From UMGS1649 sp045637095 (GTDB taxonomy: Bacteria > Bacillota > Clostridia > TANB77 > CAG-465), in contig JAZTYX010000068.1 of NCBI GenBank assembly GCA_045637095.1, positions 1 through 30,037 of the forward strand: DNA of 30,037 bases. Reading direction: 5' to 3'. The position numbers and the translations under genes are program-made. The notes below the pieces were generated by a model. It was given only the letters and a program-made list of their open reading frames with translations. It did no database searches and had not been told where the DNA came from. Below are positions 14,864 through 22,056 of the stretch, one piece after another. Position 1 is the first letter of the stretch; each line of letters starts with the position of its first letter.

Positions 14864-15712
14864 ATGGCAATTATACCTATGAGATCATTACTAGAAGCTG
14901 GTGTACACTTTGGACACCAAACAAAAAGATGGGATCCAAGAATGGCTCCTTACATCTTTACAGCAAGAAATGGAATATACATTCTTGACTTACAAAAAAC
15001 TTTAAAGAAAGCAGTAGAAGCTTACGAACTAGTTAATAAAGTAGCTAGTGAAGGTGGTTCAATACTATTTGTTGGAACTAAAAAACAAATAGCAGAATGC
15101 ATCAAAGAAGAAGCTGAAAGATGTGGAATGTACTACATCAACAGCAGATGGTTAGGTGGAACATTAACTAACTTCAAAACAATAAGAACTAGAATAGCTA
15201 GACTTGTTGAATTAGAAACTATGGAAGCTGATGGAACATTCGATTTACTTCCAAAGAAAGAAGTTAGCAAATTAAAACTTGAAATGGAAAAATTAAACCT
15301 TAACCTTGGTGGTATTAAAGATATGGAAAAACTTCCATCATTAATATTCTTAGTAGACTCTAAGAAAGAATTAATTTGTACTAAGGAAGCTAGAAAACTT
15401 GGTATACCAACAATCGGTTTAATAGATTCTAACTGTAACCCTAACGATGTTGACTACGTAATCCCAGGTAACGACGATGCAGTAAGAGCAGTTAAATTAA
15501 TAACAGCTAAAATGGCAGACGCAGCTATCGCTGGAAAAAACGGTGAACCAGTTGAAGATTTAGGTCTTGATGATGTAGAAACTATGGAAGATCTAGTTAA
15601 AGAAATGGGCGAAGATAAAATAGAAAGAAAACAAAACAGACCAGCTAGAAGACCAAGACAAGAAAAAGCTACAGAAGAAGTAGTAGAAGAAACTACAACT
15701 AAGGAGGAATAA
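14864..15712 (+). CDS. rpsB: 30S ribosomal protein S2
   Basis: S2 binds at the back of the 30S subunit between head and body. The first 235 residues fit the family: GVHFGHQTKRWDPRMAPYIF, GTKKQIAECIKEEAERCGM (in parts GTKKQIAE), WLGGTLTNFKTI, LGIPTIGLIDSNC, and the YVIPGNDDA segment. The total of 282 residues is longer than the usual 230-260; the extra C-terminal tail (about 245-282) is charged, first basic (RPARRPRQEK) then acidic (EEVVEETTTKEE). AAGGAGGA (14849-14856) sets the start. tsf follows 4 bases later. Confidence 0.97.
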   Translation: MAIIPMRSLLEAGVHFGHQTKRWDPRMAPYIFTARNGIYILDLQKTLKKAVEAYELVNKVASEGGSILFVGTKKQIAECIKEEAERCGMYYINSRWLGGTLTNFKTIRTRIARLVELETMEADGTFDLLPKKEVSKLKLEMEKLNLNLGGIKDMEKLPSLIFLVDSKKELICTKEARKLGIPTIGLIDSNCNPNDVDYVIPGNDDAVRAVKLITAKMADAAIAGKNGEPVEDLGLDDVETMEDLVKEMGEDKIERKQNRPARRPRQEKATEEVVEETTTKEE

Positions 15713-15716
15713 TAAT

Positions 15717-16361
15717 ATGGTAACAGCAGAACAAGTTAAAGAATTAAGAGAAATGACAGGTGCAGGCGTTATGGACTGCAAAAAAGTTTTAGTTGAAACT
15801 GATGGAAACATGGATAAAGCAGTTGAACTATTACGTGAAAGAGGAATAGCTAAAGCAGCTAAAAAAGCTAGCAGAATAGCAGCTGAAGGATTAGTAGAAG
15901 CATACATCCACAGCGGAAGATATGGTGCATTAGTTGAAGTAAACTCTGAAACTGACTTCGTTTCTAAAAACGAAGAATTCAGAACATTTGTAAGAGATGT
16001 TGCAATGCATATAGTTGCTTCAAATCCTAAATATGTTTCAAGAGATGAAGTTCCTGCTGATGTTGTAGAAGCTGAAAAAGAAATTCTTAAAGCACAAGCT
16101 TTAAATGAAGGAAAACCAGCAGCAATCGTAGATAAAATGGTAGAAGGAAGAATAAACAAATTTTTCGAGGAAGTATGTTTATTAGATCAACCATTCGTTA
16201 AAGATCAAGACAAAACAGTTCAAGAAGTTCTTAACGAAAAAATCGCTGTAATTGGTGAAAACATAGTAATCAGAAGATTTGTTAGATTCGAAAGAGGCGA
16301 AGGAATCGAAAAGAAAAAACAAAACTTTGCTGAAGAAGTAATGAAACAAGTTAATGGTTAA
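15717..16361 (+). CDS. tsf: Translation elongation factor Ts, short form
   Basis: EF-Ts exchanges GDP for GTP on EF-Tu. The N-terminal UBA-like domain reads VKELREMTGAGVMDCKKVL and is followed by the core with VEVNSETDFVSKNEEF, the contact with EF-Tu. At 214 residues it is shorter than Bacillus EF-Ts (about 293) and resembles short forms with a reduced dimerisation part, as in Thermus. AAGGAGGA lies at 15701-15708 inside the rpsB end. pyrH, which usually follows tsf, is absent. Confidence 0.96.
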   Translation: MVTAEQVKELREMTGAGVMDCKKVLVETDGNMDKAVELLRERGIAKAAKKASRIAAEGLVEAYIHSGRYGALVEVNSETDFVSKNEEFRTFVRDVAMHIVASNPKYVSRDEVPADVVEAEKEILKAQALNEGKPAAIVDKMVEGRINKFFEEVCLLDQPFVKDQDKTVQEVLNEKIAVIGENIVIRRFVRFERGEGIEKKKQNFAEEVMKQVNG

Positions 16362-16411
16362 TAAAAACAAATAAAGCAAATAAAAATGAGTACCATTGGT
16401 ACTCATTTTTT
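16359..16411 (+). repeat. 53-bp direct repeat, copy 1 (tsf stop, 3' UTR, terminator)
   Basis: The copy begins exactly at the tsf stop codon TAA and ends in the terminator T-run. It is identical base for base to 17161-17213, 802 bases downstream, which begins exactly at the stop codon of the Cys/His-repeat gene. The bases just outside the copies differ. Confidence 0.95.
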
Positions 16412-16412
16412 T
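16382..16412 (+). terminator. Terminator after tsf
   Basis: AAAAATGAGTACC (16382-16394) pairs with 16398-16410 around ATT, ending in seven T residues. Confidence 0.9.
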
Positions 16413-16414
16413 AC

Positions 16415-16443
16415 TAGACTTTTCAGTATATATGTCGTATCAT
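16415..16443 (+). promoter_or_regulatory. Possible promoter of the Cys/His-repeat gene
   Basis: TAGACT (16415-16420) and TATCAT (16438-16443) are 17 bases apart, each matching the consensus at four of six bases. The upstream terminator makes an own promoter necessary. Confidence 0.4.
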
Positions 16444-16458
16444 AATATTGGTGATAAA

Positions 16459-17163
16459 ATGAAGAAAAATATTATAATAGGAGTTACTATACTTTTTTTA
16501 GTTATAATCGGAACGATGAGTGTTGCTAGCTTAGGCCTTTCTGATATCAATATAGGCAAAGAAAAGTGCGCAGGTTATACTATAAACAAGTGTAATGGAG
16601 CCGAAGAATATAAATGTAATATAGGGATGACATATACTTGTTCTAAAGCCAATAGTTATATGTGCAATCTTGGTAATAGCTATATGTGTAATAGCGGTTC
16701 GAGTTTTATATGTAAAGGTAGCACGATGTATTATTGTAGCGGAGGCACATCGAACTATTGTAATGGCACATTTAACAATCCGTGTAAGCACGGAAAAACG
16801 TATATGCATACAGTTGAGACCACTTGCCAACATGGAAGTGTATATGGACATACAGAACATGTAAAGTGCGTTCACGGAGAGGTGTTTTCTCATACTATAA
16901 ATGTGGAATGTCAGCATGGATATACATATACTCATACGGTAAATAATAAATGCCCGCACGGCTATACAAATATTCATTATATTACAGATGAGTGTGAACA
17001 TGGCTATTCCATTTCACATAGCATAGAACAAAAGTGCCCACATGGTTATACGTTTGAACATAATGTGGTAAATGAATGTGTGCACGGAAAACTTGCTCCA
17101 CATTCATATAAGACAAATTGTAAACATGGGTATAGTATGGAACATTATATAGATAAAGAATAA
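16459..17163 (+). CDS. Exported Cys/His protein with 9 octad and 9 tetradecad repeats
   Basis: A 234-residue protein of a type I do not recognise. GGTGAT (16450-16455) supports ATG 16459 (MKKNIII). Residues 4-27 form a signal peptide or membrane anchor without a lipobox. From residue 37 to the end it is wholly periodic. Nine 8-residue units (37-108) each begin with Cys, such as CNLGNSYM and CNSGSSFI. Nine 14-residue units (109-234) follow the rule C-x-H-G-x4-H-x5, such as CPHGYTFEHNVVNE, and end exactly at the stop. All 18 cysteines are at unit position 1; His 3 and His 9 are invariant in the second array, and the first has no His. The even spacing suggests stacked turns with a Cys or Cys/His ladder, possibly binding metal or forming disulfides outside the cell. 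This is inference. It is flanked by a 53-bp duplication. Confidence 0.85.
   Translation: MKKNIIIGVTILFLVIIGTMSVASLGLSDINIGKEKCAGYTINKCNGAEEYKCNIGMTYTCSKANSYMCNLGNSYMCNSGSSFICKGSTMYYCSGGTSNYCNGTFNNPCKHGKTYMHTVETTCQHGSVYGHTEHVKCVHGEVFSHTINVECQHGYTYTHTVNNKCPHGYTNIHYITDECEHGYSISHSIEQKCPHGYTFEHNVVNECVHGKLAPHSYKTNCKHGYSMEHYIDKE
16567..16782 (+). repeat. Coding array of nine 24-bp (8-residue) Cys repeats
   Basis: Units encode Cys followed by seven residues, often with Gly at 3 or 4 and Tyr at 7. DNA similarity is moderate; adjacent units such as those encoding CSKANSYM and CNLGNSYM are closest, suggesting local tandem duplication followed by drift. Confidence 0.9.
16783..17160 (+). repeat. Coding array of nine 42-bp (14-residue) CxHG repeats
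   Basis: Each unit fits C-x-H-G-x-x-x-x-H-x-x-x-x-x without insertions or deletions. Position 5 is often Tyr and position 6 Thr or Ser. The DNA units have drifted at third positions while Cys, both His and Gly stay fixed, which indicates purifying selection on these residues. Confidence 0.95.
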
Positions 17164-17213
17164 TAAAAACAAATAAAGCAAATAAAAATGAGTACCATTG
17201 GTACTCATTTTTT
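17161..17213. repeat. 53-bp direct repeat, copy 2 (stop codon, 3' UTR, terminator)
   Basis: Identical to 16359-16411. Its hairpin (17184-17196 with 17200-17212) ends the Cys/His gene. Read from the other strand it also has a T-rich exit and can end the convergent carboxypeptidase gene. Confidence 0.95.
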
Positions 17214-17247
17214 GTATTTTTAATTTAAGTTTTGTTATACATTTACT

Positions 17248-18600
17248 TTATTTATTTAATTTCCTAGTTCTGTTTGCTTTTCTTTTAAGTGTTGTTTTAA
17301 TTTCTTTTTCTACATTCTCTTTACTTATTGAATGTTTTTCTTTTTTTGTTTTATTTCTCTTAATCTTAGCGATAATAGATATTACAAGTATAACAACAAC
17401 TAAACAAATAATTAATATAGTAGTAAATTCTGGCTCTCTAACAATATTTAGAGTTTTTAATTCAGTAATTGTTAAGTCATAAGTTGCGTCGTATGAACCT
17501 TTATCTGTGTTTATTGTAAATGTTATATCTCCATAATCTTCATTGCTTTTGAATGATTCTTTAGTAACCGTTGATAAGCTTGTTTCATCTAATTTTAATT
17601 CATAAGTTATTGATGCTATATTTTCGTCGTTTTTCATAAGCAATTCTAAATTATCTTTAATATTTAATTTGTACTTTAAGTTTGTTTCGTAGTTTATATA
17701 ATCAAAAGAATAATTATCTTTGTTATCAAAAGTGCGTCTATTAAAATTATCAAAAGAATAGTTGAATAAGTTTATAGCATCTGTGTATCTAGCATCTTGG
17801 CCGTTTACTTGACCTGCCTTAAAGACAGCTATAATTATCGTTTTGTCATCTTTTTTACCAAGTGTAACTAAGGTTCTTCCGGCCTCATCTGTATAGCCAG
17901 TTTTTCCACCTATAGCGTACTCGTAGTATCTTCCGTGTTTGTTCTCAGACTTAGTAAGTAATAGTCTGTTTGTATTATACAAATATCTTTTAGATTTAGT
18001 TTTGTTTGTTTCTGGTACTATATATAATTTTGTAGAAATAATTTCTACAAATTTTTCGTTTTGTATGCAGTAATTAAATATTTTGGCAATATCTAATGCT
18101 GTTGTGTAATGGTTATCATCTGAATAACCGTGTGCGTTTACAAAATTAGTTCCTGTACAACCTAATTCTTTAGCTTTATCGTTCATAAGTTTAACAAAGT
18201 CTGTGATATTTCCAGATACAGCTTCTGCTAAAACATTTGCAGCATCGTTGCCAGAGTATATAAGAAGGCAATGTAGTAGTTCATCAACTGTAAGAATTTC
18301 GCCTTCTTTAATATATGCACTTGAACTATCCCAAGGAATTTTAAGAGCGGTTTTTGTTGCTACTATGTTTTGAGTTAAATCTAAATTTTCTAACGCTAAA
18401 ATAGCGGTAATAATCTTCGTTATGCTAGCTGGATATACTTTATCGTTCATGTTTTTATCGTAAAGTATTGTACCAGAACCAGCTTCCATAGCAATAGCAG
18501 ATTTGGAGTTAGTGCTAGGCGGTTCAGTAGCGAATACCGAAAAACAATTAAATAATATGAATGTAAATATCCATAGCTTGTATGAAATTTTGAGTTTCAT
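17248..18600 (-). CDS. D-alanyl-D-alanine carboxypeptidase (PBP5/DacF family)
   Basis: This serine enzyme trims the terminal D-Ala of peptidoglycan stem peptides. The 450 residues start with a signal peptide (about 1-24, cut after FSVFA). The catalytic motifs are SITK (Ser59, Lys62), SGN (116-118) and KTG (233-235), with HGYSDDNHYTTALD also typical. After the peptidase domain come a beta-rich region (about 300-385), one membrane helix (about 390-410) and a Lys-rich cytoplasmic tail. Most family members anchor by an amphipathic helix, so the true C-terminal membrane helix is notable. GAGGTG precedes ATG at 18600. dacF fits spore or vegetative wall maturation, but vegetative DacA cannot be excluded. 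Confidence 0.92.
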   Translation of the reverse strand: MKLKISYKLWIFTFILFNCFSVFATEPPSTNSKSAIAMEAGSGTILYDKNMNDKVYPASITKIITAILALENLDLTQNIVATKTALKIPWDSSSAYIKEGEILTVDELLHCLLIYSGNDAANVLAEAVSGNITDFVKLMNDKAKELGCTGTNFVNAHGYSDDNHYTTALDIAKIFNYCIQNEKFVEIISTKLYIVPETNKTKSKRYLYNTNRLLLTKSENKHGRYYEYAIGGKTGYTDEAGRTLVTLGKKDDKTIIIAVFKAGQVNGQDARYTDAINLFNYSFDNFNRRTFDNKDNYSFDYINYETNLKYKLNIKDNLELLMKNDENIASITYELKLDETSLSTVTKESFKSNEDYGDITFTINTDKGSYDATYDLTITELKTLNIVREPEFTTILIICLVVVILVISIIAKIKRNKTKKEKHSISKENVEKEIKTTLKRKANRTRKLNK

Positions 18601-18623
18601 TTATTCACCTCATAAGTAGCACT

Positions 18624-18652
18624 ATTATACTATACAATAATCAAATAGTGAA
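18624..18652 (-). promoter_or_regulatory. Promoter of the carboxypeptidase gene
   Basis: On the minus strand, TTCACT (18652-18647) and TATAAT (18629-18624) are 17 bases apart. The -10 is perfect, suggesting the main vegetative sigma factor. Confidence 0.65.
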
Positions 18653-18669
18653 TAGATTTTTATAAAATA

Positions 18670-18698
18670 TTGATTTAACATTGAGTATGATATAAAAT
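18670..18698 (+). promoter_or_regulatory. Promoter of the second pilin-like gene
   Basis: TTGATT (18670-18675) and TAAAAT (18693-18698) are 17 bases apart, divergent from the carboxypeptidase promoter. Confidence 0.55.
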
Positions 18699-18718
18699 AT
18701 GATTGAAACGAGGGGATT

Positions 18719-19213
18719 ATGAAAATGCGAAAAAAACAGGGTGTAACAATGATAACATTATCGCTTGCTGTTGCAATAATGGCAATACTTACGGCGGCGG
18801 TTATAGTAAATATAGACAATATAGTGCCGAATGCTAGAAAATCTAAAATAGCAGAAGAATTTGAATTAATAGAAGACAGGGTTAAAGAATATTATTTAAC
18901 ATATGGAAATTATCCAGTGCTAAATAATATAACATATACTAAAGCTCAGTTAACAAGTTTAAATACGACTGGTAAGGGGGGAGCTTTAACTGCATCAATA
19001 ACAGCAAATGGTGATGATGAAGCTATATTCTTTGTTGTTGATTTGGAAAAAGTAAGAGTTACAACATATAACTATGGAAAAAATATTACTCAAGATGATA
19101 TTTATGTTGTATCTGATTTAACGGGGAATTTATATTATCCTAAGGGTGTATCTGCTAATGGAGAAATAGTATTTTCTACATGCGATTTTGAAGATACAAC
19201 AAATATAGATTAG
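18719..19213 (+). CDS. Pilin-like protein with type IV pilin N-terminus
   Basis: A 164-residue protein. The leader MKMRKKQG could be cut after Gly8 by a prepilin peptidase, leaving VTMITLSLAVAIMAILTA as the N-terminal helix. Position +5 is Thr, not the usual Glu. A helical stalk with EEFELIEDRVKEYYLTYGNYP follows, as in pseudopilins, and a small beta-rich head. GAGGGG (18710-18715) is only three bases from ATG 18719; ATG 18725 is an equally good start. It stands alone between the carboxypeptidase and frr, with no pilus assembly genes nearby, so it may be a minor pseudopilin used by a system encoded elsewhere. Confidence 0.8.
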   Translation: MKMRKKQGVTMITLSLAVAIMAILTAAVIVNIDNIVPNARKSKIAEEFELIEDRVKEYYLTYGNYPVLNNITYTKAQLTSLNTTGKGGALTASITANGDDEAIFFVVDLEKVRVTTYNYGKNITQDDIYVVSDLTGNLYYPKGVSANGEIVFSTCDFEDTTNID

Positions 19214-19259
19214 GAGTAATAAAATAGATTATAAGAATGTGTGAGATATCGGAAAACTA

Positions 19260-19287
19260 TTGATTTTTTGCATAAATATAGTATAAT
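19260..19287 (+). promoter_or_regulatory. Promoter of frr-cdsA-rseP
   Basis: TTGATT (19260-19265) and TATAAT (19282-19287) are 16 bases apart. It replaces the pyrH-frr cotranscription common in related bacteria. Confidence 0.65.
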
Positions 19288-19317
19288 AGTCACAGAGATT
19301 TTTGGAGGTAAAAACAT

Positions 19318-19866
19318 ATGGATTTAAGTATCTATGAAAATAAAATGAAAGAAAGAATTGACTACCTAAGAGAAGAATTAGGAAATATAAGAGCGGGTAG
19401 AGCTAACCCACAAATATTAAATAAAATATGTGTGGAATATTATGGATCATTAACACCACTTAACCAAGTGGCATCAATATCTGTTCCAGAACCTAGACAA
19501 ATATTAATAGCACCATGGGATAAGAGCTTATTAAATGAAATAGCTAAAGCTATAACTAAAGCAGATATAGGAATAAACCCACAAAACGATGGAACTGGTG
19601 TAAGATTAATATTCCCAGAATTAAACGAAGCAAGAAGAAAAGAAATAGCTAAAGATATAAGCAAAATGGGAGAAGAAACAAAAGTTGCAATCAGAAATAT
19701 AAGAAGAGATGCAATCGATGATATCAAGAAAACAGGAAAAGAAGAAAGCATCAGCGAAGATGAAATTCGTTCTTTAGAAGATTCTGTTCAAAAAATAACA
19801 GATAAACAAATTGAAATAGTAACTGGCGTAGTTGCTGAAAAAGAAAAAGAAATAATGGAAGTGTAG
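19318..19866 (+). CDS. frr: Ribosome recycling factor
   Basis: RRF, together with EF-G, separates ribosomal subunits after termination. The 182-residue length is close to the normal 185. Family segments are LREELGNIRAGRANPQIL, VPEPRQILIAPWD, IGINPQNDGTGVRLIFPELNEARR (in parts NPQNDGTGVRL) and RNIRRDAIDDIKK. GGAGGT at 19304-19309 sets ATG 19318. cdsA follows 11 bases later, so the two are cotranscribed; uppS, often found between them, is absent. Confidence 0.97.
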   Translation: MDLSIYENKMKERIDYLREELGNIRAGRANPQILNKICVEYYGSLTPLNQVASISVPEPRQILIAPWDKSLLNEIAKAITKADIGINPQNDGTGVRLIFPELNEARRKEIAKDISKMGEETKVAIRNIRRDAIDDIKKTGKEESISEDEIRSLEDSVQKITDKQIEIVTGVVAEKEKEIMEV

Positions 19867-19877
19867 TAGGGGAGTTT

Positions 19878-20690
19878 ATGAAAAAAAGAATAATTTCGGG
19901 AGCAGTTTTCGTAGCATTATGGGCAGCAATACTGTTAATAAACAATCCACTGTTTGACACTGCAATAGTTGTTACACTTGCATTAATTGCTACGCATGAG
20001 TATTACAAGGCCTTCAGAAACATAGGATATAAACCTATTTCTTGGATAGGTTATGTAGGTTGTTTAGCGTTGTTTTTAATGGGTGGAATAATTCCCGAAG
20101 AATATAAAATGCTATTAATTAAAATAATAGTACCAGTAGGTCTAATAAGTGCTTTTGCTTATATGGTTGTTGGTAATGTTAAAAGAACAATTTTGGATGT
20201 TGCGATAACAATATTTGGATTATTGTATATTCCATGTTTATTCGCATTCTTAAAATTAATATTAGGACTTAGAGAATATAGTAGATTCTATTTATTATAC
20301 GTTCTATTTGGAGCGTTCGTAAGTGACACATTTGCATTCTTAGTTGGTTCTAAATTTGGTAAAACTAAACTTGCACCAGATATAAGTCCTAACAAAACAG
20401 TAGAAGGATCTATGGGTGGAATAATAGGTGTTGTAATTTCGTTTGTAATTATGACAGTAGTAGGTAATTTAAATGGAATACCTGGAGATGTATTCTATTG
20501 GACGATGGTAGGTGTTGCGGCTGCAATAGCTGGTCAATTTGGAGATTTAACCGCATCTGCTATTAAAAGATTTTGTAAAATTAAAGATTTTGGAAATATA
20601 ATGCCAGGACACGGCGGAATATTAGATAGATTTGATAGTTTAATGTTTGTTGCGCCAATCGTATATATTTTTATAACTTTATACGTATAA
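19878..20690 (+). CDS. cdsA: Phosphatidate cytidylyltransferase
   Basis: CdsA makes CDP-diacylglycerol from phosphatidic acid and CTP, the branch point of phospholipid synthesis. The 270 residues are an integral membrane protein with about eight helices. The signature at 227-253 reads SAIKRFCKIKDFGNIMPGHG then GILDRFD, matching the family pattern with its KD, HGG and DR residues. Upstream VGSKFGKTKLAPDISPNKTV is the other conserved block. GGGGAG precedes ATG 19878. It links to rseP 21 bases downstream; dxr, common between them, is missing. Confidence 0.97.
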   Translation: MKKRIISGAVFVALWAAILLINNPLFDTAIVVTLALIATHEYYKAFRNIGYKPISWIGYVGCLALFLMGGIIPEEYKMLLIKIIVPVGLISAFAYMVVGNVKRTILDVAITIFGLLYIPCLFAFLKLILGLREYSRFYLLYVLFGAFVSDTFAFLVGSKFGKTKLAPDISPNKTVEGSMGGIIGVVISFVIMTVVGNLNGIPGDVFYWTMVGVAAAIAGQFGDLTASAIKRFCKIKDFGNIMPGHGGILDRFDSLMFVAPIVYIFITLYV

Positions 20691-20711
20691 TAGAAAAGAG
20701 GTATATGAATA

Positions 20712-21965
20712 ATGGCTTTAGTTTTAACTATAATTAAACTAATAATAGTTTTAAGTGTAGTTGCTACTATCCACGAGTTTGGGCACTTCCTTTTTGCTAA
20801 ACTGTTCAAAATGACAGTAAATGAATTTAGCATAGGATTTGGCCCAAAAATATTCTCTAAAGAATTTAAGGGAACAAAATATTCTTTAAGATGGATATTG
20901 TTTGGTGGATATGTTGCAATAGAAGGTGAAGAAGGCGACTCAGAAGATGATAATGCCTTTAATAAAAAACCATGTTGGCAAAGAATAATTGTACTTGTAG
21001 CAGGTGTACTATTTAACGCAATACTTGCAACAGTATTATTCTTAGGAACAAACATGGTATCACCAACATTTGGAACTAAAATTTCAGGCATCTATGAAAA
21101 TGGTGCTGCATATGTTGCTGGACTACGTGAAGGCGATATAATAACAAAAATTGAGGATAAAGTAACACATATTTATCAAGATGTTGCGTTATATAACAAA
21201 ACAGATAAAAAAGACGTAACAGTTGAATATTTAAGAGATGGTAAAACATATACAGCTCTTGTAAAAGATGCTGTTAAGAAAATTGGTTACATGGGTGTAT
21301 ACTTCGAAGCTACTAAATTAGATGAAAACGGAAATGTTTTATCTTATGTTCAAGTAGTTGAGCCAGGTATGCCAGCAGCTTCAAAAATAAAAGCTGGAGA
21401 CAAAATACTAAAAGTTAATGACAAAGAAACTAAACTTTCTATAGATGTAATATCTGAAATATCCGCAAATGCTGAAAAAGAAGTTAAAATACTAGTGTTA
21501 AGAGATGGTAAAGAAGTAGAAGTAAAACTTGTACCAGACACTAAACTTTCTTTTGATTTAGGATTATCTAATTTTGCTGAAGAAAAAACAACTGTAAAAA
21601 CAGCTTTTTATAAATCTATTTCAACAATATCTCAAATAGTTGGATCATATGTAGATTTATTTAGAGGCAAAGTTAAGGTAAATCAATTATCTGGAATAGT
21701 TGGAATTGGAGAAATGGTTTCTAGAACAGAAGGAATAGCAGAATTCTTAAGTATGATGGCTATGATTTCTCTAGCAGTAGGAATTGCTAATATATTACCA
21801 TTCCCACCACTTGATGGCGGAAAAGTAGTATTAGTGTTAATAGAGTGGATAACTAAGAAGAAAGTTCCAGAAAAAGTGGAATTAATACTAAGTTATATCG
21901 GACTTGGATTATTACTAGCACTTACAGTGTTTGTAACAATTAACGATATAATAAGAGTAGTGTAA
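20712..21965 (+). CDS. rseP: Site-2 intramembrane metalloprotease RseP
   Basis: RseP/RasP cuts membrane-embedded anti-sigma factors and signal peptide remnants. The 417 residues have the zinc motif HEFGH (His21, Glu22, His25) in the first helix and the third ligand region NILPFPPLDGG (360-370, Asp368). Two PDZ-like stretches (about 110-195 and 205-285) lie between, with GMPAASKIKAGDKILKVND typical of the second (shown in part). Final helices run about 330-410. AGAGGT at 20697-20702 precedes ATG 20712. Downstream is a terminator, then polC. Confidence 0.95.
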   Translation: MALVLTIIKLIIVLSVVATIHEFGHFLFAKLFKMTVNEFSIGFGPKIFSKEFKGTKYSLRWILFGGYVAIEGEEGDSEDDNAFNKKPCWQRIIVLVAGVLFNAILATVLFLGTNMVSPTFGTKISGIYENGAAYVAGLREGDIITKIEDKVTHIYQDVALYNKTDKKDVTVEYLRDGKTYTALVKDAVKKIGYMGVYFEATKLDENGNVLSYVQVVEPGMPAASKIKAGDKILKVNDKETKLSIDVISEISANAEKEVKILVLRDGKEVEVKLVPDTKLSFDLGLSNFAEEKTTVKTAFYKSISTISQIVGSYVDLFRGKVKVNQLSGIVGIGEMVSRTEGIAEFLSMMAMISLAVGIANILPFPPLDGGKVVLVLIEWITKKKVPEKVELILSYIGLGLLLALTVFVTINDIIRVV

Positions 21966-21995
21966 AATAATACGAAAGAAGAATTTAATAATTAT

Positions 21996-22034
21996 AAAAA
22001 CTCAAAATGTTAATATTACCATTTTGGGTTTTTA
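21996..22034 (+). terminator. Terminator between rseP and polC
   Basis: AAAAACTCAAAATG (21996-22009) pairs with 22020-22033 through one U-G pair, with a 10-base loop and a T-run at its 3' side. It lies just upstream of the polC ribosome binding site, so it could also act as an attenuator. Confidence 0.75.
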
Positions 22035-22056
22035 TATACGTATATGGGGGAAATAT

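Noticed and set aside
16567..17160. Regular DNA repeats as a CRISPR array
   Set aside because: The periods of 24 and 42 bases are whole codons, units have no conserved repeat/spacer split, and the reading frame is intact throughout.
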